DNA from: SZUA-430 sp044220975
Lineage (GTDB): Bacteria; Pseudomonadota; Alphaproteobacteria; Micropepsales; Micropepsaceae
Assembly: GCA_044220975.1 (NCBI GenBank)
Contig: JBGAPZ010000036.1
Coordinates: 1-41,924, forward strand
DNA length: 41,924 bases
Direction: 5' to 3'
In this document: in pieces, positions 1 through 9,234 of the stretch
Layout of the letters: the number at the start of each line of letters is the position of its first letter
Position numbering within the stretch: the first letter of the stretch is position 1
The notes under the pieces: generated by a model
Told to the model about the DNA's origin: nothing
The model's input: the letters and a program-made list of their open reading frames with translations, nothing else
Databases searched by the model: none
Translations under genes and position numbers: made by a program

Positions 1-306
1 TTGAACGTTTTCAGCAAAGGCGACGACATCGTCGTGATCGCCGAAGCGCCTGGCGTTAACAAGGCCGATCTCACCGTCGAAGCGAAGGGCAACACCGTGC
101 GCGTGTCGGGCACCAAGACGGTGACCTACGGCGAACGCGCGAGCCTGCACCGGCGCGAGCGCGGCGAGGGCCGCTTCGACCGCACGATTACGCTGCCCGT
201 CGAAATCGACGCCGACCGCATCAAGGCGGAGTTCCGCGACGGCGTGCTGGCGCTCTATCTGCCGCGTGCCGAAAGCGCCAAGCCGCGCTCGATCAACATC
301 ACCTGA
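1..306 (+). CDS. Hsp20/alpha-crystallin small heat-shock protein, 5' end outside window
   Basis: An ATP-independent holdase that binds unfolding proteins in the cytoplasm. The visible 101 residues are almost entirely the alpha-crystallin domain. They open directly in the first beta strands (VVIAEAPGVNKADLTV, the usual 'PGV.k.dl.v' signature) and end with the strand carrying the GVL motif (DGVLALYLPRAES). The N-terminal arm that normally precedes this domain is missing, so the TTG at base 1 is probably internal and the gene starts upstream of the window. A second Hsp20 gene follows after 19 nt, so the two form a tandem, probably co-transcribed pair. The family assignment is secure; the true start cannot be seen. 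Confidence 0.9.
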   Translation: MNVFSKGDDIVVIAEAPGVNKADLTVEAKGNTVRVSGTKTVTYGERASLHRRERGEGRFDRTITLPVEIDADRIKAEFRDGVLALYLPRAESAKPRSINIT

Positions 307-325
307 GCAATTGGAGACACACGAG

Positions 326-727
326 ATGAGCAAGTCCTCGCAATCCCTGTCCGTGCAGGAAAAGAAAGAGGTGGCGAGCAGCGGCGAGAAGACGATCCCC
401 GCCCGCACCTTCACGCCGGCCGCGGACATCTTCGAAACTCACGACGCGCTGACCGTCATGCTGGAAATTCCCGGCGTCGAAAAGAAGGACCTCGACGTCC
501 AGCTCGAGAACGACCTGTTGCGCATCGAAGGCCGCATCGACTTCAAGAAGTACGACGGGCTCGAGCCGCTCTACAGCGAGTACAATGTCGGCCACTTCGC
601 GCGCTCGTTCAGCCTGTCGAGCCAGATCGACGCCAAGCGCATCACGGCGGCGCTGGAGGACGGCGTCTTGACGTTGACGCTGCCCAAAGCGGAAGAAGCG
701 CGCCCGCGCCGGATCGCGATCACCTGA
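326..727 (+). CDS. Hsp20/alpha-crystallin small heat-shock protein
   Basis: A second holdase chaperone of 133 residues, MSKSSQSL to the C-terminal RRIAIT. The alpha-crystallin domain runs from about residue 30 to the end. It has the 'IPGVEKKDLDV' strand, the family pattern 'F.RSFSLSSQID', and the 'DGVLTLTLPKAEEARPR' strand-turn. I chose the ATG at 326 because GGAG at 313-316 lies 9 nt upstream; an earlier in-frame ATG at 266 would overlap the preceding Hsp20 gene. The ends of the two proteins resemble each other (LPRAESAKPRSINIT versus LPKAEEARPRRIAIT), so they are probably tandem paralogues. No RNA-thermometer element was recognised in the short spacer. Confidence 0.92.
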   Translation: MSKSSQSLSVQEKKEVASSGEKTIPARTFTPAADIFETHDALTVMLEIPGVEKKDLDVQLENDLLRIEGRIDFKKYDGLEPLYSEYNVGHFARSFSLSSQIDAKRITAALEDGVLTLTLPKAEEARPRRIAIT

Positions 728-739
728 TCCGCACGCACA

Positions 740-803
740 CGTCATGGCCAGGTCCCGCCTTCGCCATAAGGGCTTCAGCGGGCAGGAAAACCCGGCCATG
801 ACG
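740..803. repeat. Intergenic imperfect palindrome (REP-like)
   Basis: CGTCATGGCC (740-749) is the exact inverse complement of GGCCATGACG (794-803). An inner pair, CCCGC (754-758) and GCGGG (778-782), nests inside it, so the block can fold as a two-part hairpin. The outer arm resembles short palindromic intergenic repeats common in alphaproteobacterial genomes, which often carry CATGGCC/GGCCATG arms. It lies just after the Hsp20 pair and could also work as a transcript end, though no T-run follows. Confidence 0.5.
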
Positions 804-856
804 ACGTCGGTTGGTGCTGATATACGAGCGCATCGCGGCCTTACGGGGGATGCGCC

Positions 857-1660
857 TTGAGAACAATCGTGCTCGCAGTCTTATCGTTGGGCGTCGCGCT
901 CGTGGCGAACGCGGAAGCGACGCCGGATCCGAAATTGGCGCGGGGCGCGGCGGTGAAGCTCCTCGGCTACAACCCGGAAGCTTCCGCCGCGAACGAGTGC
1001 GAAGCTCGTGCGAACGCTGCACGCCTCGTGCGCGTGGCGCTCCTGAAGGCAGCACCCGCAGCAGAGCGCGTGCAAACGCATCTGGGCGTCGCCGGTCTCG
1101 TCGGCGCCGCGCGCGCGATCTGCCCCGCGGCGTCCGCGCCGGAGCCGCTCGCCCCCTTCGCCGCGGCGAACGAAAAGCTCGACCAGGCAACGTGCGACGC
1201 CGCGGCGGCCGCCGTCGCTACCAACGGCAAGCCCAGCAAAGCGCTCGACGAACTGATCGACAACGCGCATCCCGATCTTGCCGCCGGCTACGCCGACGGC
1301 CTCGCCGCAGAGCTCACGTCCCTCGCCAAGGCTTGCTACGATCACATGCAGGCGTGGTCGCGGCTCGAGGCGCAGGCGCAAATGCTCACGCGCAAGGCAG
1401 AGGTCATCCGCGGGCTGAAGCCCTGCACCTTGTGGCGCCGCGCCTTCAACGCCGAATTGAGCATCGCAAACACGGTCGGCGAAACCAAAGGCCGTGGCCC
1501 GGGCCTCGTTTATCTGAAGGGCAAGCCCATGTACGCCCTCGCCGGCTCGCGCGCGCTCTGCATCGACGAGGTCGGCCGCTCGCTCGAGCTCACAAACTAC
1601 AAACTCACCGAAGACCTGATCACCGCGCTGCCGGAGAAGCCTGTAAAGCAAGCCCCATGA
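857..1660 (+). CDS. Exported protein of unknown function
   Basis: A 267-residue protein that I do not recognise. The first 21 residues form a short signal peptide: a basic start, a hydrophobic core LAVLSLGVALVA, and a NAEA cleavage-like end, so the product is probably periplasmic. The mature part is alanine-rich and mostly helical by composition. It has several scattered cysteines (for example NECEAR, AICPAA, ATCDAA, KACYDH, KPCTLW, ALCIDE), which could pair as disulphides in the periplasm. The start is TTG, supported by GGGGGA at 845-850, 6 nt upstream. It lies 70 nt before a membrane-protein gene on the same strand and may be co-transcribed with it. Confidence 0.6.
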   Translation: MRTIVLAVLSLGVALVANAEATPDPKLARGAAVKLLGYNPEASAANECEARANAARLVRVALLKAAPAAERVQTHLGVAGLVGAARAICPAASAPEPLAPFAAANEKLDQATCDAAAAAVATNGKPSKALDELIDNAHPDLAAGYADGLAAELTSLAKACYDHMQAWSRLEAQAQMLTRKAEVIRGLKPCTLWRRAFNAELSIANTVGETKGRGPGLVYLKGKPMYALAGSRALCIDEVGRSLELTNYKLTEDLITALPEKPVKQAP

Positions 1661-1730
1661 CGGCCGCCACACCGCCGCCGCAATTCGCGCTCACCCTTTG
1701 CACTTCATCCGCAAGGGAGGGGCTGCACCC

Positions 1731-2693
1731 ATGCGTAAGCTTCCGGTTTGGCAAACGTTTGCCAGCGCCGTCGGATTCGTCGCCGGCAACTATTTCACGC
1801 TTCTGCGTCTGACCTGGCTGCCGTTCGTGGCGCTGCTCGCGGTGACGCTGGTCGTGACCCCGTATTTCGCCGAAACGGCGCTGCGCTCGCTCGGGCCCGT
1901 GCGCCACGACCCCACGCTGATCTTCCAAAATCTCGACAAGCTTCTCTTCCTCGAAGGTGCCGTCGCGCTGCTGCAGGCGATCGTCATCGCCGCGGTCGCC
2001 GTCGCCATCCACCGCGTCATCCTGTTCGGCGACCGGCGCGAGGGACAGTATTTCTCCTTCGCGTTCGGTTGGACCGAACTGCTCTACGTCATCATGGGCG
2101 CGCTCTCGTTCTTGGGCGCCCTGGCGCTCATGGGCGTCATCATCGCGCCGGTCGTCGCGCTGATCGCAGGCGGCAACTTCGCCGCCTTCTTCGCCGAGTT
2201 CGAAAAATTTCCGGCGAACGTGATCGCCCTCGTACGCTCCGGCGCGATTGCGCCCTTGTTGTTCGCCTATCTCGTCGGCTGGATCGTGCTGCTGTACTTC
2301 TTCCTGCGCTTGAGCGTCTGGCCGCCGGCTGTGGTGGCAACACGAACGCTGGCGCTCGGTCAGGCGTGGCAGCTTACGCACGGCAACGCGCTCAGGATGC
2401 TGGGCCTCTTCGCGCTCGCGGTCTGCGCGCTCTATGTGGTCGCAATCCCGTTTGCCATCGGCGTCGGCGCCTTCGCACTCACGCACCGCGATGCGCTCGA
2501 GTCTTTGCGCGACGCGGGCGGCCCACTGGAGGCGCAGCGCATGCTGCGCGACGCGATCGGCCCCTATCTGCCGATCCTCGCGCTCGTGCAGCTCTTGGTC
2601 TACACGGCCGTCACCGGCCTGATGGTCGCCCTCGTCAGCTTCGCCTACAAGGCGTTGAACGGCGTCCCCGCCAACGAACCGCTGCCGGCGTAA
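1731..2693 (+). CDS. Multi-pass inner-membrane protein of unknown function
   Basis: A 320-residue protein with about six hydrophobic segments: near residues 15-50 (FVAGNYFTLLRLTWLPFVALLAVTL), about 80-100, 120-160 (YVIMGALSFLGALALMGVII), 180-205, 230-255 and 280-310. The loops are short, which suggests an integral inner-membrane protein. The start at 1731 is preceded by AAGGGAGGGG (1712-1721) at good spacing; a longer reading from 1698 has no such site. The layout resembles uncharacterised alphaproteobacterial membrane proteins with a glycerophosphodiester-phosphodiesterase-type membrane domain, but I see no catalytic motif. The function is unknown. Confidence 0.65.
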   Translation: MRKLPVWQTFASAVGFVAGNYFTLLRLTWLPFVALLAVTLVVTPYFAETALRSLGPVRHDPTLIFQNLDKLLFLEGAVALLQAIVIAAVAVAIHRVILFGDRREGQYFSFAFGWTELLYVIMGALSFLGALALMGVIIAPVVALIAGGNFAAFFAEFEKFPANVIALVRSGAIAPLLFAYLVGWIVLLYFFLRLSVWPPAVVATRTLALGQAWQLTHGNALRMLGLFALAVCALYVVAIPFAIGVGAFALTHRDALESLRDAGGPLEAQRMLRDAIGPYLPILALVQLLVYTAVTGLMVALVSFAYKALNGVPANEPLPA

Positions 2694-2885
2694 ACCTGGC
2701 CCTCAGGCATAATCCGGCAGCGTCAAGCGAACGCGGACACTGGGTCCAAGTGCCATATCCGCGATCGCGGGAATGCACATCGCCCACGTCACGGCGTTGC
2801 GTAAGCAAAGACCCAACCGCGTGCGCGGCGCGAACGCGAACCGGCGCGCCGCATCTTGCTTTTCGTCGATGAACGACCCGCCGCT

Positions 2886-4211
2886 TCACGCAAGTCGCAG
2901 CCGCGACACGCATTGCTTGACCGGCAAATCGGCAAAGTGCGCAAAGCGCGCACGTCCGATATGCGCGACGTACCCGTCCGGCCGGATGAAAATGCGCATG
3001 CCGTCCGGCGTCACAAGCTCCGTGGCGTGCGGCCCGCGCATGCGTTCGAACAAGCGGCCGCCGTCGTCGAGCCGCATGTCAGGCATCCTGTCCCCCGGAT
3101 GGAGCCCGCCGTACGCTTTGCCCGAAGCCAACGGCCCGCCGCGATAGTTGAGCGACAACTGGTCCGTCGCTGCGCCCCGCCGCGTCGATCCGCTGACGTG
3201 TAACCGTTTGCTCAACCCCAACACCGCGGCCGCGACCGGCAGCCGCTCCGCCTCGTACGTGTCGAGCAGCGCTTCGTCCCCGCTGCGCACGACGTGTCCA
3301 AGCTTCCAGCCCAAATTGTAGGCGTCTTGTACGGCGGTATTCAGGCCCTGCCCGCCCGCAGGCGGATGCATGTGTGCGGCATCACCGGCGAGCAGAACGC
3401 GCCCGACACGAAAGCGATTCACCATACGCACGGCCGGACGATAGGTCGATCGCCACGCGACGCGGACAACACGGTAGCCGGCGACCTTCTCGACCGCGGC
3501 CTCAACCCCGTGCGTCACCGCCGCAGACGGCGCCGTGAACTGAAACAGATTCGTGCGTGCCAGCGGACAGAGACCGATCATGCCACCCGTCGCGAACGGC
3601 CAAATATGCCAATCGCGCCGGCTCAAGCCCTCGACTTCGACATCGCCGACGATCATCTCACGCGCATCGACACTCTCGCCTTGGAGCTGCACCCCGAGCA
3701 GACGCCGCACGGTGCTGTGCCCGCCGTCTGCGCCAACGAGAAACTTCGCACGCACCGTTTCGCCGGTCGAAAGGTCTACCGCCACACCGCCGCCATCTTG
3801 CCGAACCGACTGCAGCGCCGCGCCGAACTCGACCGTCCCACCCAAGGCGCTTAACCGGTCTCGCAACGCCGACTCCGTTCGCGACTGCGGCACCATCCAC
3901 GTGTTCGGATACGGCGTCGCCTCAGTCTTGGGCCGCTCCGGTGCCAGCGACCACAAACGCAGCGAAACGGGGCCCGCATGCACGCGCAGGCGCGGATAAG
4001 GCCCGCCAGCGGCCACAACGGCCTCAACGACGCCTAGATCGTCGAACACCTCAAGCGTGCGCGGTTGAATCCCTTTACCGCGCGAGCCGGCGAACGGCCC
4101 CGCGGCCGCATCCACCAGGCGCGCCGCCACACCCCGGCGCACCAAATCCACGGCCAGCGTCAGCCCGCACGGGCCGGCACCCGCGATCAGCACCTCGACA
4201 TCGTGCGTCAT
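2886..4211 (-). CDS. FAD-dependent monooxygenase (class A flavoprotein hydroxylase family)
   Basis: A flavoprotein that would use NAD(P)H and O2 to hydroxylate an aromatic or polyketide-like substrate. Three family motifs are visible: the N-terminal FAD-binding GAGPCG after a beta strand (VEVLIAGAGPCGLTLAVDL), the central DG motif (FLVGADGGHSTVRRLLG), and the GD motif (VLLAGDAAHMHPPAGGQGLN). The length of about 441 residues fits single-component hydroxylases without a long C-terminal thioredoxin-like extension. An upstream in-frame GTG at 4226 would add five residues; the ATG at 4211 has no obvious Shine-Dalgarno. The gene is divergent from a TetR gene with a palindromic operator between them, so it is probably repressed by that regulator and induced by its substrate. 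The substrate is unknown. Confidence 0.85.
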   Translation of the reverse strand: MTHDVEVLIAGAGPCGLTLAVDLVRRGVAARLVDAAAGPFAGSRGKGIQPRTLEVFDDLGVVEAVVAAGGPYPRLRVHAGPVSLRLWSLAPERPKTEATPYPNTWMVPQSRTESALRDRLSALGGTVEFGAALQSVRQDGGGVAVDLSTGETVRAKFLVGADGGHSTVRRLLGVQLQGESVDAREMIVGDVEVEGLSRRDWHIWPFATGGMIGLCPLARTNLFQFTAPSAAVTHGVEAAVEKVAGYRVVRVAWRSTYRPAVRMVNRFRVGRVLLAGDAAHMHPPAGGQGLNTAVQDAYNLGWKLGHVVRSGDEALLDTYEAERLPVAAAVLGLSKRLHVSGSTRRGAATDQLSLNYRGGPLASGKAYGGLHPGDRMPDMRLDDGGRLFERMRGPHATELVTPDGMRIFIRPDGYVAHIGRARFAHFADLPVKQCVSRLRLA

Positions 4212-4246
4212 GGGAAAATTTTGCACTTCTTACGAAAGCAATTTCA

Positions 4247-4261
4247 TCGTACACTGTACGA
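4247..4261. promoter_or_regulatory. Perfect inverted repeat, probable TetR operator
   Basis: TCGTACACTGTACGA is a perfect 15-bp inverted repeat with a single central base. It sits in the 35-50 bp gap between the divergent monooxygenase and TetR genes and directly abuts the TetR start codon at 4262. TetR repressors usually bind such short palindromes in their own divergent promoter. Its place next to the ATG means that the TetR transcript is leaderless or has a very short leader, or that the repressor blocks its own translation start region. Confidence 0.7.
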
Positions 4262-4894
4262 ATGTCAAAGTCAAAGGCAGCGAAACCAAGCCTCTCCCGT
4301 GAACGGATCGCCGAAACCGCTCTTGCCATCGCCGACCGGCAGGGCTTCAACGCCGTCTCCATGCGCCGGATCGCGGAAGAACTGAACGTCGGCACGATGA
4401 GCCTCTATTACTACGTCAAGACGAAAGACGAACTCGTCGCTGCGATGGACGACGCCTTGATGGGCGAGATCTTGCTCCCGTCGCTGCCGAAGCCGTGGCG
4501 CCGCGCACTGATGGAAATCGCCAAGCGAACCCATGCCATGTACGTGCGCCACCCCTGGTCATTCGTAGCCATGATTGCCGCCCGGCCGGGGTTGAACGCG
4601 ATGCGCCATATGGAACAATGCCTGCAGGCGCTGGCCGGAACGCCGCTTTCGGAGCGCGAAAAACTGACGCTACTCACCACGCTCGACGATTTCGTTTTCG
4701 GCTATTCACTGCGCACCGGCGCAGCGAACACCAGCGTCAACATCGAATTCGCAAAGGCGCAGATCGCCACCGGCGCGTTCCCACGCCTGAAAGAGGCATT
4801 CGTCGATGCCCGCGCACGCCCCGACGACAAGCGCTTCGAGCGCGGCGTAGCGGCGCTGCTCGATGCAGTAACAAAACGCAAACTCAACACGTAA
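4262..4894 (+). CDS. TetR/AcrR-family transcriptional regulator
   Basis: A 210-residue one-component repressor. The N-terminal helix-turn-helix spans about residues 12-60 (RERIAETALAIADRQGFNAVSMRRIAEELNVGTMSLYYYVKTKDELVAAMDDA), with the typical 'G...S.R.IA..L.V....LY.Y...K.EL' pattern. The C-terminal ligand domain is helical and resembles the TetR_C class found beside oxidoreductases. The ATG at 4262 is chosen because it gives a standard-length HTH; a longer upstream reading would run antisense through the monooxygenase. There is no Shine-Dalgarno because the operator-like palindrome sits there. It probably controls the divergent monooxygenase and the following membrane protein. Confidence 0.9.
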   Translation: MSKSKAAKPSLSRERIAETALAIADRQGFNAVSMRRIAEELNVGTMSLYYYVKTKDELVAAMDDALMGEILLPSLPKPWRRALMEIAKRTHAMYVRHPWSFVAMIAARPGLNAMRHMEQCLQALAGTPLSEREKLTLLTTLDDFVFGYSLRTGAANTSVNIEFAKAQIATGAFPRLKEAFVDARARPDDKRFERGVAALLDAVTKRKLNT

Positions 4895-4905
4895 GGAGAG
4901 ATCAC

Positions 4906-5274
4906 ATGCTACACAGGATTGGTGCCGTCTTGTATGCGCTCTGGGGTGTCCTTCATCTTGCGGCCGCAAGCGAAGGCTATCGCTTGGCGATGAGCGTGGA
5001 CGCAGGCCCCGTTCAAGGACGCCTGCTGCAGAACGCTTGGAACCTCGCGATCTTTGCGCTTGTGGCGCTTGTCGTCGCGCTCACGATGAATTGGCGCAAT
5101 AGCCGCAGCGGCTATTGGATCAATCTCATCGCCGTCTCCGCGGCCGACCTCGGATTCGTTCTCTTGGTGATGATCCCGGGCTACATCGCCATCTTCCCCG
5201 GCATCCTGGGACCAGTGCTTTGGCTTCTCGCCGTGATTTTCTCGACGCTAGGTCTCAGGGCGAAGAATGGCTGA
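4906..5274 (+). CDS. Small four-helix membrane protein
   Basis: A 122-residue protein with four likely membrane spans: about residues 4-24 (IGAVLYALWGVLHLAAA), 45-62 (NLAIFALVALVVALTM), 73-95 (WINLIAVSAADLGFVLLVMIP) and 98-117 (IAIFPGILGPVLWLLAVIF). The start at 4906 has a strong site, TAAGGAGAG (4892-4900). Those bases overlap the TetR stop codon, so the two genes are translationally close and form an operon. The family is not recognised by name. Its context suggests a role linked to the monooxygenase substrate (uptake, export or membrane response), but the protein itself shows no functional motif. Confidence 0.75.
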   Translation: MLHRIGAVLYALWGVLHLAAASEGYRLAMSVDAGPVQGRLLQNAWNLAIFALVALVVALTMNWRNSRSGYWINLIAVSAADLGFVLLVMIPGYIAIFPGILGPVLWLLAVIFSTLGLRAKNG

Positions 5275-5301
5275 CATGGGGTGCGTAGGCTTACGACCCG
5301 C

Positions 5302-6122
5302 CTACCACGTGATCCTAAACCCAAGCGACACCGTGTGCGTCGTGACATCGGGATTCAATCCCGCGTCATAGTCGAAATATAGGTTCGTCGAATCCGACAG
5401 CGGCAGCGTGACGCCGGTGCCGAACAGCACCGTGTCGCGGGCGAACTTCTCGCCGAAGATCACGCTGGGCGCCCCGCCCTGCCCCTGGACACTGGCCAAG
5501 AACGACGCCTGATTGTCCATGAACTCGTGCGCCCACCCGAGGCGCAGCTCAGGTACGATCTTGCGGCCGGACTCCAGCATGATCGGATAGCCGAGCCGCG
5601 CGCCGACCGTGCTCTTCAGCGAGTCGAGTTGCGAGTCGCGCACATCGAGCAACGGCCCCGTTCCCTTCTCGCGATAGGCGTCGGTCTCAAGATGCGTAAA
5701 GCTCAGCGAGAAGAACGGACCGATCCGCATACCGTCGCCGGTTTCGAAAATCTTGCCGGCCTCGGCAAAGGCGGACAGCGTGGTGCCGCTATACTCGCCG
5801 TCCGCGTGCCCGCCGCCATTCGTAAAGCGGCTGACGCTCACATTGTGCCAAATCGCGCTCGCGTTCGCGTTCAAGTAAAGCCGCGTATCGCCGAACGACG
5901 CGTAGGTCCCAAGCTCGAAGTTCTCGACGTCGGCGCTATCCGGCCGGCCTTTGAAATCGACGTCGGTCATCGTCCACTGCGCCGCGACCCCGGCCATTAG
6001 ATCTTGGTCGAACACATGGTCGATACCGACGATCGCGCCGGCGAGCGAAAATTTGCTGCCCTTGCTGCCGTTCCAGCCGTCAGTGTTGCCCCAGGCCCCG
6101 ATCGCCCGGCCCCATGCCGCCG
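5302..6122 (-). other. Autotransporter beta-barrel (translocator) domain
   Basis: This is the C-terminal segment of the giant autotransporter, from WGRAIGAWGN to the final W. It alternates hydrophobic and polar residues in about a dozen strands (for example FELGTYASFGDTRLYLNANASAIWH, GPFFSLSFTHLETDAY, STVGARLGYPI). The last strand, THTVSLGFRITW, ends in an aromatic residue as required for insertion by the BAM complex. The domain is in one uninterrupted frame with the adjacent passenger, so it looks functional. Confidence 0.85.
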
Positions 6123-7990
6123 TCTCGCCGATTTCGCGCACGCCGGTTCTGAGCCAATCGAACGGATCTTCGGGCGAGGCGTCGGTCATCGTCTGCGTCG
6201 CGTCGTTCGCCGCAAAGCGGTTGAAGCACGACCCGCCGACTCTACTCGCCAATCCGCACGAGGACGACCCAACGCCGTTCGACCGGTCGCTCACCATCGC
6301 GTCGAACGGCCCGCCCAAGGTCACGATGATGCCCGGGACATCGCTGATGTCGCCAAGCGACGTGCGCGCCACATCGATGTCGATCGTGTTGCCGTCGATA
6401 TGCGGGTTCATTTCGAACAGCGACGAATCCGCGATCAGCGCGACCGACGAGAAGTCGCCGCTAAACCCGCCGTTCGCGACGATCACGTCCTCATAGCGCA
6501 CCGAGTTCAGGTCCGCATTTGCCGATGAAAACAGCGGATCGAGGAAGCCCACGACCGCGCCGTCCAGCGTCGCAATACCGTTCACCAGAATGCGGCCGTA
6601 GTCGCCCGCGCCTGCGATCACGTCGCCGGTCAACCCGGCAAAGCCTGCCGGCGCGCCTAAGAAGAACTCAACCACGCCGCCCGCTTGCTGCGTGTAGGTC
6701 TCGACGTTCAACGTCGTCGCGCGGTCGATATATAGCGTACCGCCGTTCTCGACGTTCAAAGCCCCCAGGTTTGCAAAGCCGTAACCGCCGGCACTCGCCC
6801 CGCCTTCGCTGCGCGCGCCCATCAACGCCGCGCCACCGTTCTCAACCGTGAAACTCGCGAAATTGCTGGCCGTGCCGCCCACGAAGTAATGCGTGCCGCG
6901 CACCGCGATCGTGTCGTCGCCGCCCTCGCCGACCAAGCTGCCTTCGAGGCCGCCGTCTTCGCCGACGAACGCGTAAGCCGCTTCACCGCCGAACACCACG
7001 TTGCCGAGGATCAATCCGCCCTCGGCGTTCGTGAACTCAGCCCCGTTCCCGATCGCGAGCAACACCGCCGTGCCCGGAGAATCCGTCGCCTCGATCGTAC
7101 CGGTGTTGCGCACGGCGCCATTCAGCGTGCCGAACTCCAGATGCAGGGCATAGGACGCGGCCGAGATCTCGCCGGCGTTGTTCACGTCACCATCGAATAC
7201 GCCTGCGATCAGATGGACGCCCGTCTCGCTGCCGCCGCCGGTGATCTGACCGTCGTTGATGAAATCGCCGTAGACGTTGGTCGCGCTAAGCTCGAACCCG
7301 GTCACGCCGCCCGTGATCACACCCGTCGACGTGTTGACGATATCGGCCCGCGCTGTTTCAGCGCCCCAGTTGGTCGCCGCAATCGAAACGCCCGTCTCGC
7401 TTTCGCCGGAGATCTCGCCGGAATTCGAGAACCCGCCGTTCGCGTCGCCCAGCAACATAACCAGGCCATTCGTGCCGCCGGAGATCGTGCCGGTGTTCGC
7501 GAACGGTGCATTGAAGTCGGTGACGTCGAACACCGCGCCGTTCACACCGCCCGAGATCGCGCCATCGTTCGTCACCGAAGCGAAGATCGTGTCGCCCTCA
7601 AGCGCGAAGCCCGTCGCGCCGCCGGAGATCACCCCGTCAAGCGCGTTCAGGATCGCCGCGGCGTCTTCCTCGCTGCCCCAAGTGTCGACCGAGATCGAAA
7701 CACCGTTGACACTCTCGCCGCCGATGGACCCGGTGTTCGTGAAGTCCCCGGTCATCGAACCCAGCGCCAAAATTGCGCCGTTCGAACCGCCCGCAATCGT
7801 GGAAGTGTTCGAGAACGAACCTTCGAACGTCCCGAAGTCGAGCCGCAACGCATTGAAGGCGCTGTCGATCTGACCGTTATTCGTGAAGTTGCCGTCAAAC
7901 AACTCGGCGATGAGATGCACGCCAGTGTCTTCGCCGTCGCCGGAGATCGCACCGTCGTTTAGGAAGTCGCCGTAGACATTCGTAGCGTTC

Positions 7991-9210
7991 AGATAGAACC
8001 CGGTCGCGCCGCCGATGATCACGCCGCTCGATGCATTGGTGATGTCGGCGCGCGCTTCGGCTGTGCCCCAATCGCCGACATCGATTGATACGCCGTCGCC
8101 GGACGTGCCCGAGATGCTGCCGGTATTCGCGAAACCGCCTTGTGCAGTGCCCAGCACCATCACGACGCCGTTCACGCCACCTGAAATCGACCCATCGTTT
8201 CCGACCGAAGCGAACAGCGCGTCGGCGGTGAGCTCAAAACCGGCATCGCCGCCGGAGATAACGCCATCCGCCGTGTTCAGGATCGCATCGATGTCCTCTG
8301 CGCTACCCCACGCGCCGACCGTGATCGCAACGCCGTCGCCGCTCTCGCCACCGATCGAGCCCGCGTTCGTGAAATCTCCGGTCATCGAGCCCAGCGCCAG
8401 GATCGCACCGTTCGACCCACCGGCGATTACATTCGTGTTCGAGAACGAACCGTCGAATGTACCGAAGTCGAGACGCAGCGCATTGACGGCGCTGTCGATC
8501 TGACCGTTGTTCGTGACGTTGCCGTTAAACAGGTCGGCAATCAGATGCACGCCCGTATCTTCGCCGTCGCCACTGATCGACCCGTTGTTCAAGAAGTCGC
8601 CGTAGACGCTGCCTGCGTTCAGATAGAACCCAGTCGTGCCACCGCTGACGACACCGCTCGCCGTGTTGACGATATCGGCGCGCGCATTCGCGGCACCCCA
8701 CGTGGTCGCCGTGATCGAGACGCCGTTGCCGGACGTGCCCGTGATGCTGCCCGAGTTCGTGAAGCCGCCGGTCATCGTGCCCAGCGCCAGGATCGCACCG
8801 TTCGACCCGCCGGCAATCGTGCCGGTGTTGGAGAACGCACCGTCGAACGTTCCGAAGTCGAGGCGCAAAGCGTTGTAAGCGCTGTTGATCTGACTGTTGT
8901 TCGTGACGTTTCCGTCGAACAGATCCGCGGTCAGGTGGACACCGGTGTTCTCACCGTTCCCACTGATCGACCCGTCGTTCAGGAAGTCGCCGTAGACACT
9001 ACCGGCATTTAGATAGAACCCAGTGGCGCCGCCGCTGATCAAACCGGTCGAGGTATTGGTGATGTCAGCCCGCGCATCCGCCGCGCCCCACGTGGTCGCC
9101 GTTATCGAGACGCCGTTGCCGGAGGTGCCCGTGATGCTGCCCGCGTTCGTGAAGCCGCCCGTCATCGTGCCGAGCGCCAGGATCGCGCCGTTCGAGCCGC
9201 CGGCGATCGT
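7991..9210 (-). repeat. Long-period repeats in the autotransporter passenger (390 and 630 bp)
   Basis: Identical landmarks recur at fixed distances. The bases coding for the 'GGSNGAILALG' edge recur at 8421, 8811 and 9201 (390 bp apart), and the 'gaacc' landmark of the FYLN segment recurs at 7991, 8621 and 9011 (630 then 390 bp). The 390-bp unit is 130 residues. The 630-bp unit is the same module with an extra 240-bp (80-residue) block inserted (DAILNTADGVISGGDAGFEL...). The passenger has therefore grown by whole-module duplication with optional blocks. Confidence 0.8.
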
Positions 9211-9234
9211 GCCGGTGTTCGAGAATGCGCCGTC

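Noticed and set aside
811..1812. A 333-codon frame overlapping the exported protein gene
   Set aside because: It is Arg-rich and lies in another frame of a gene with signal peptide and ribosome site.
6889..7962. A 357-codon plus-strand frame opposite the autotransporter
   Set aside because: It is a reverse shadow of the passenger repeats with Arg/Val-rich meaningless composition.
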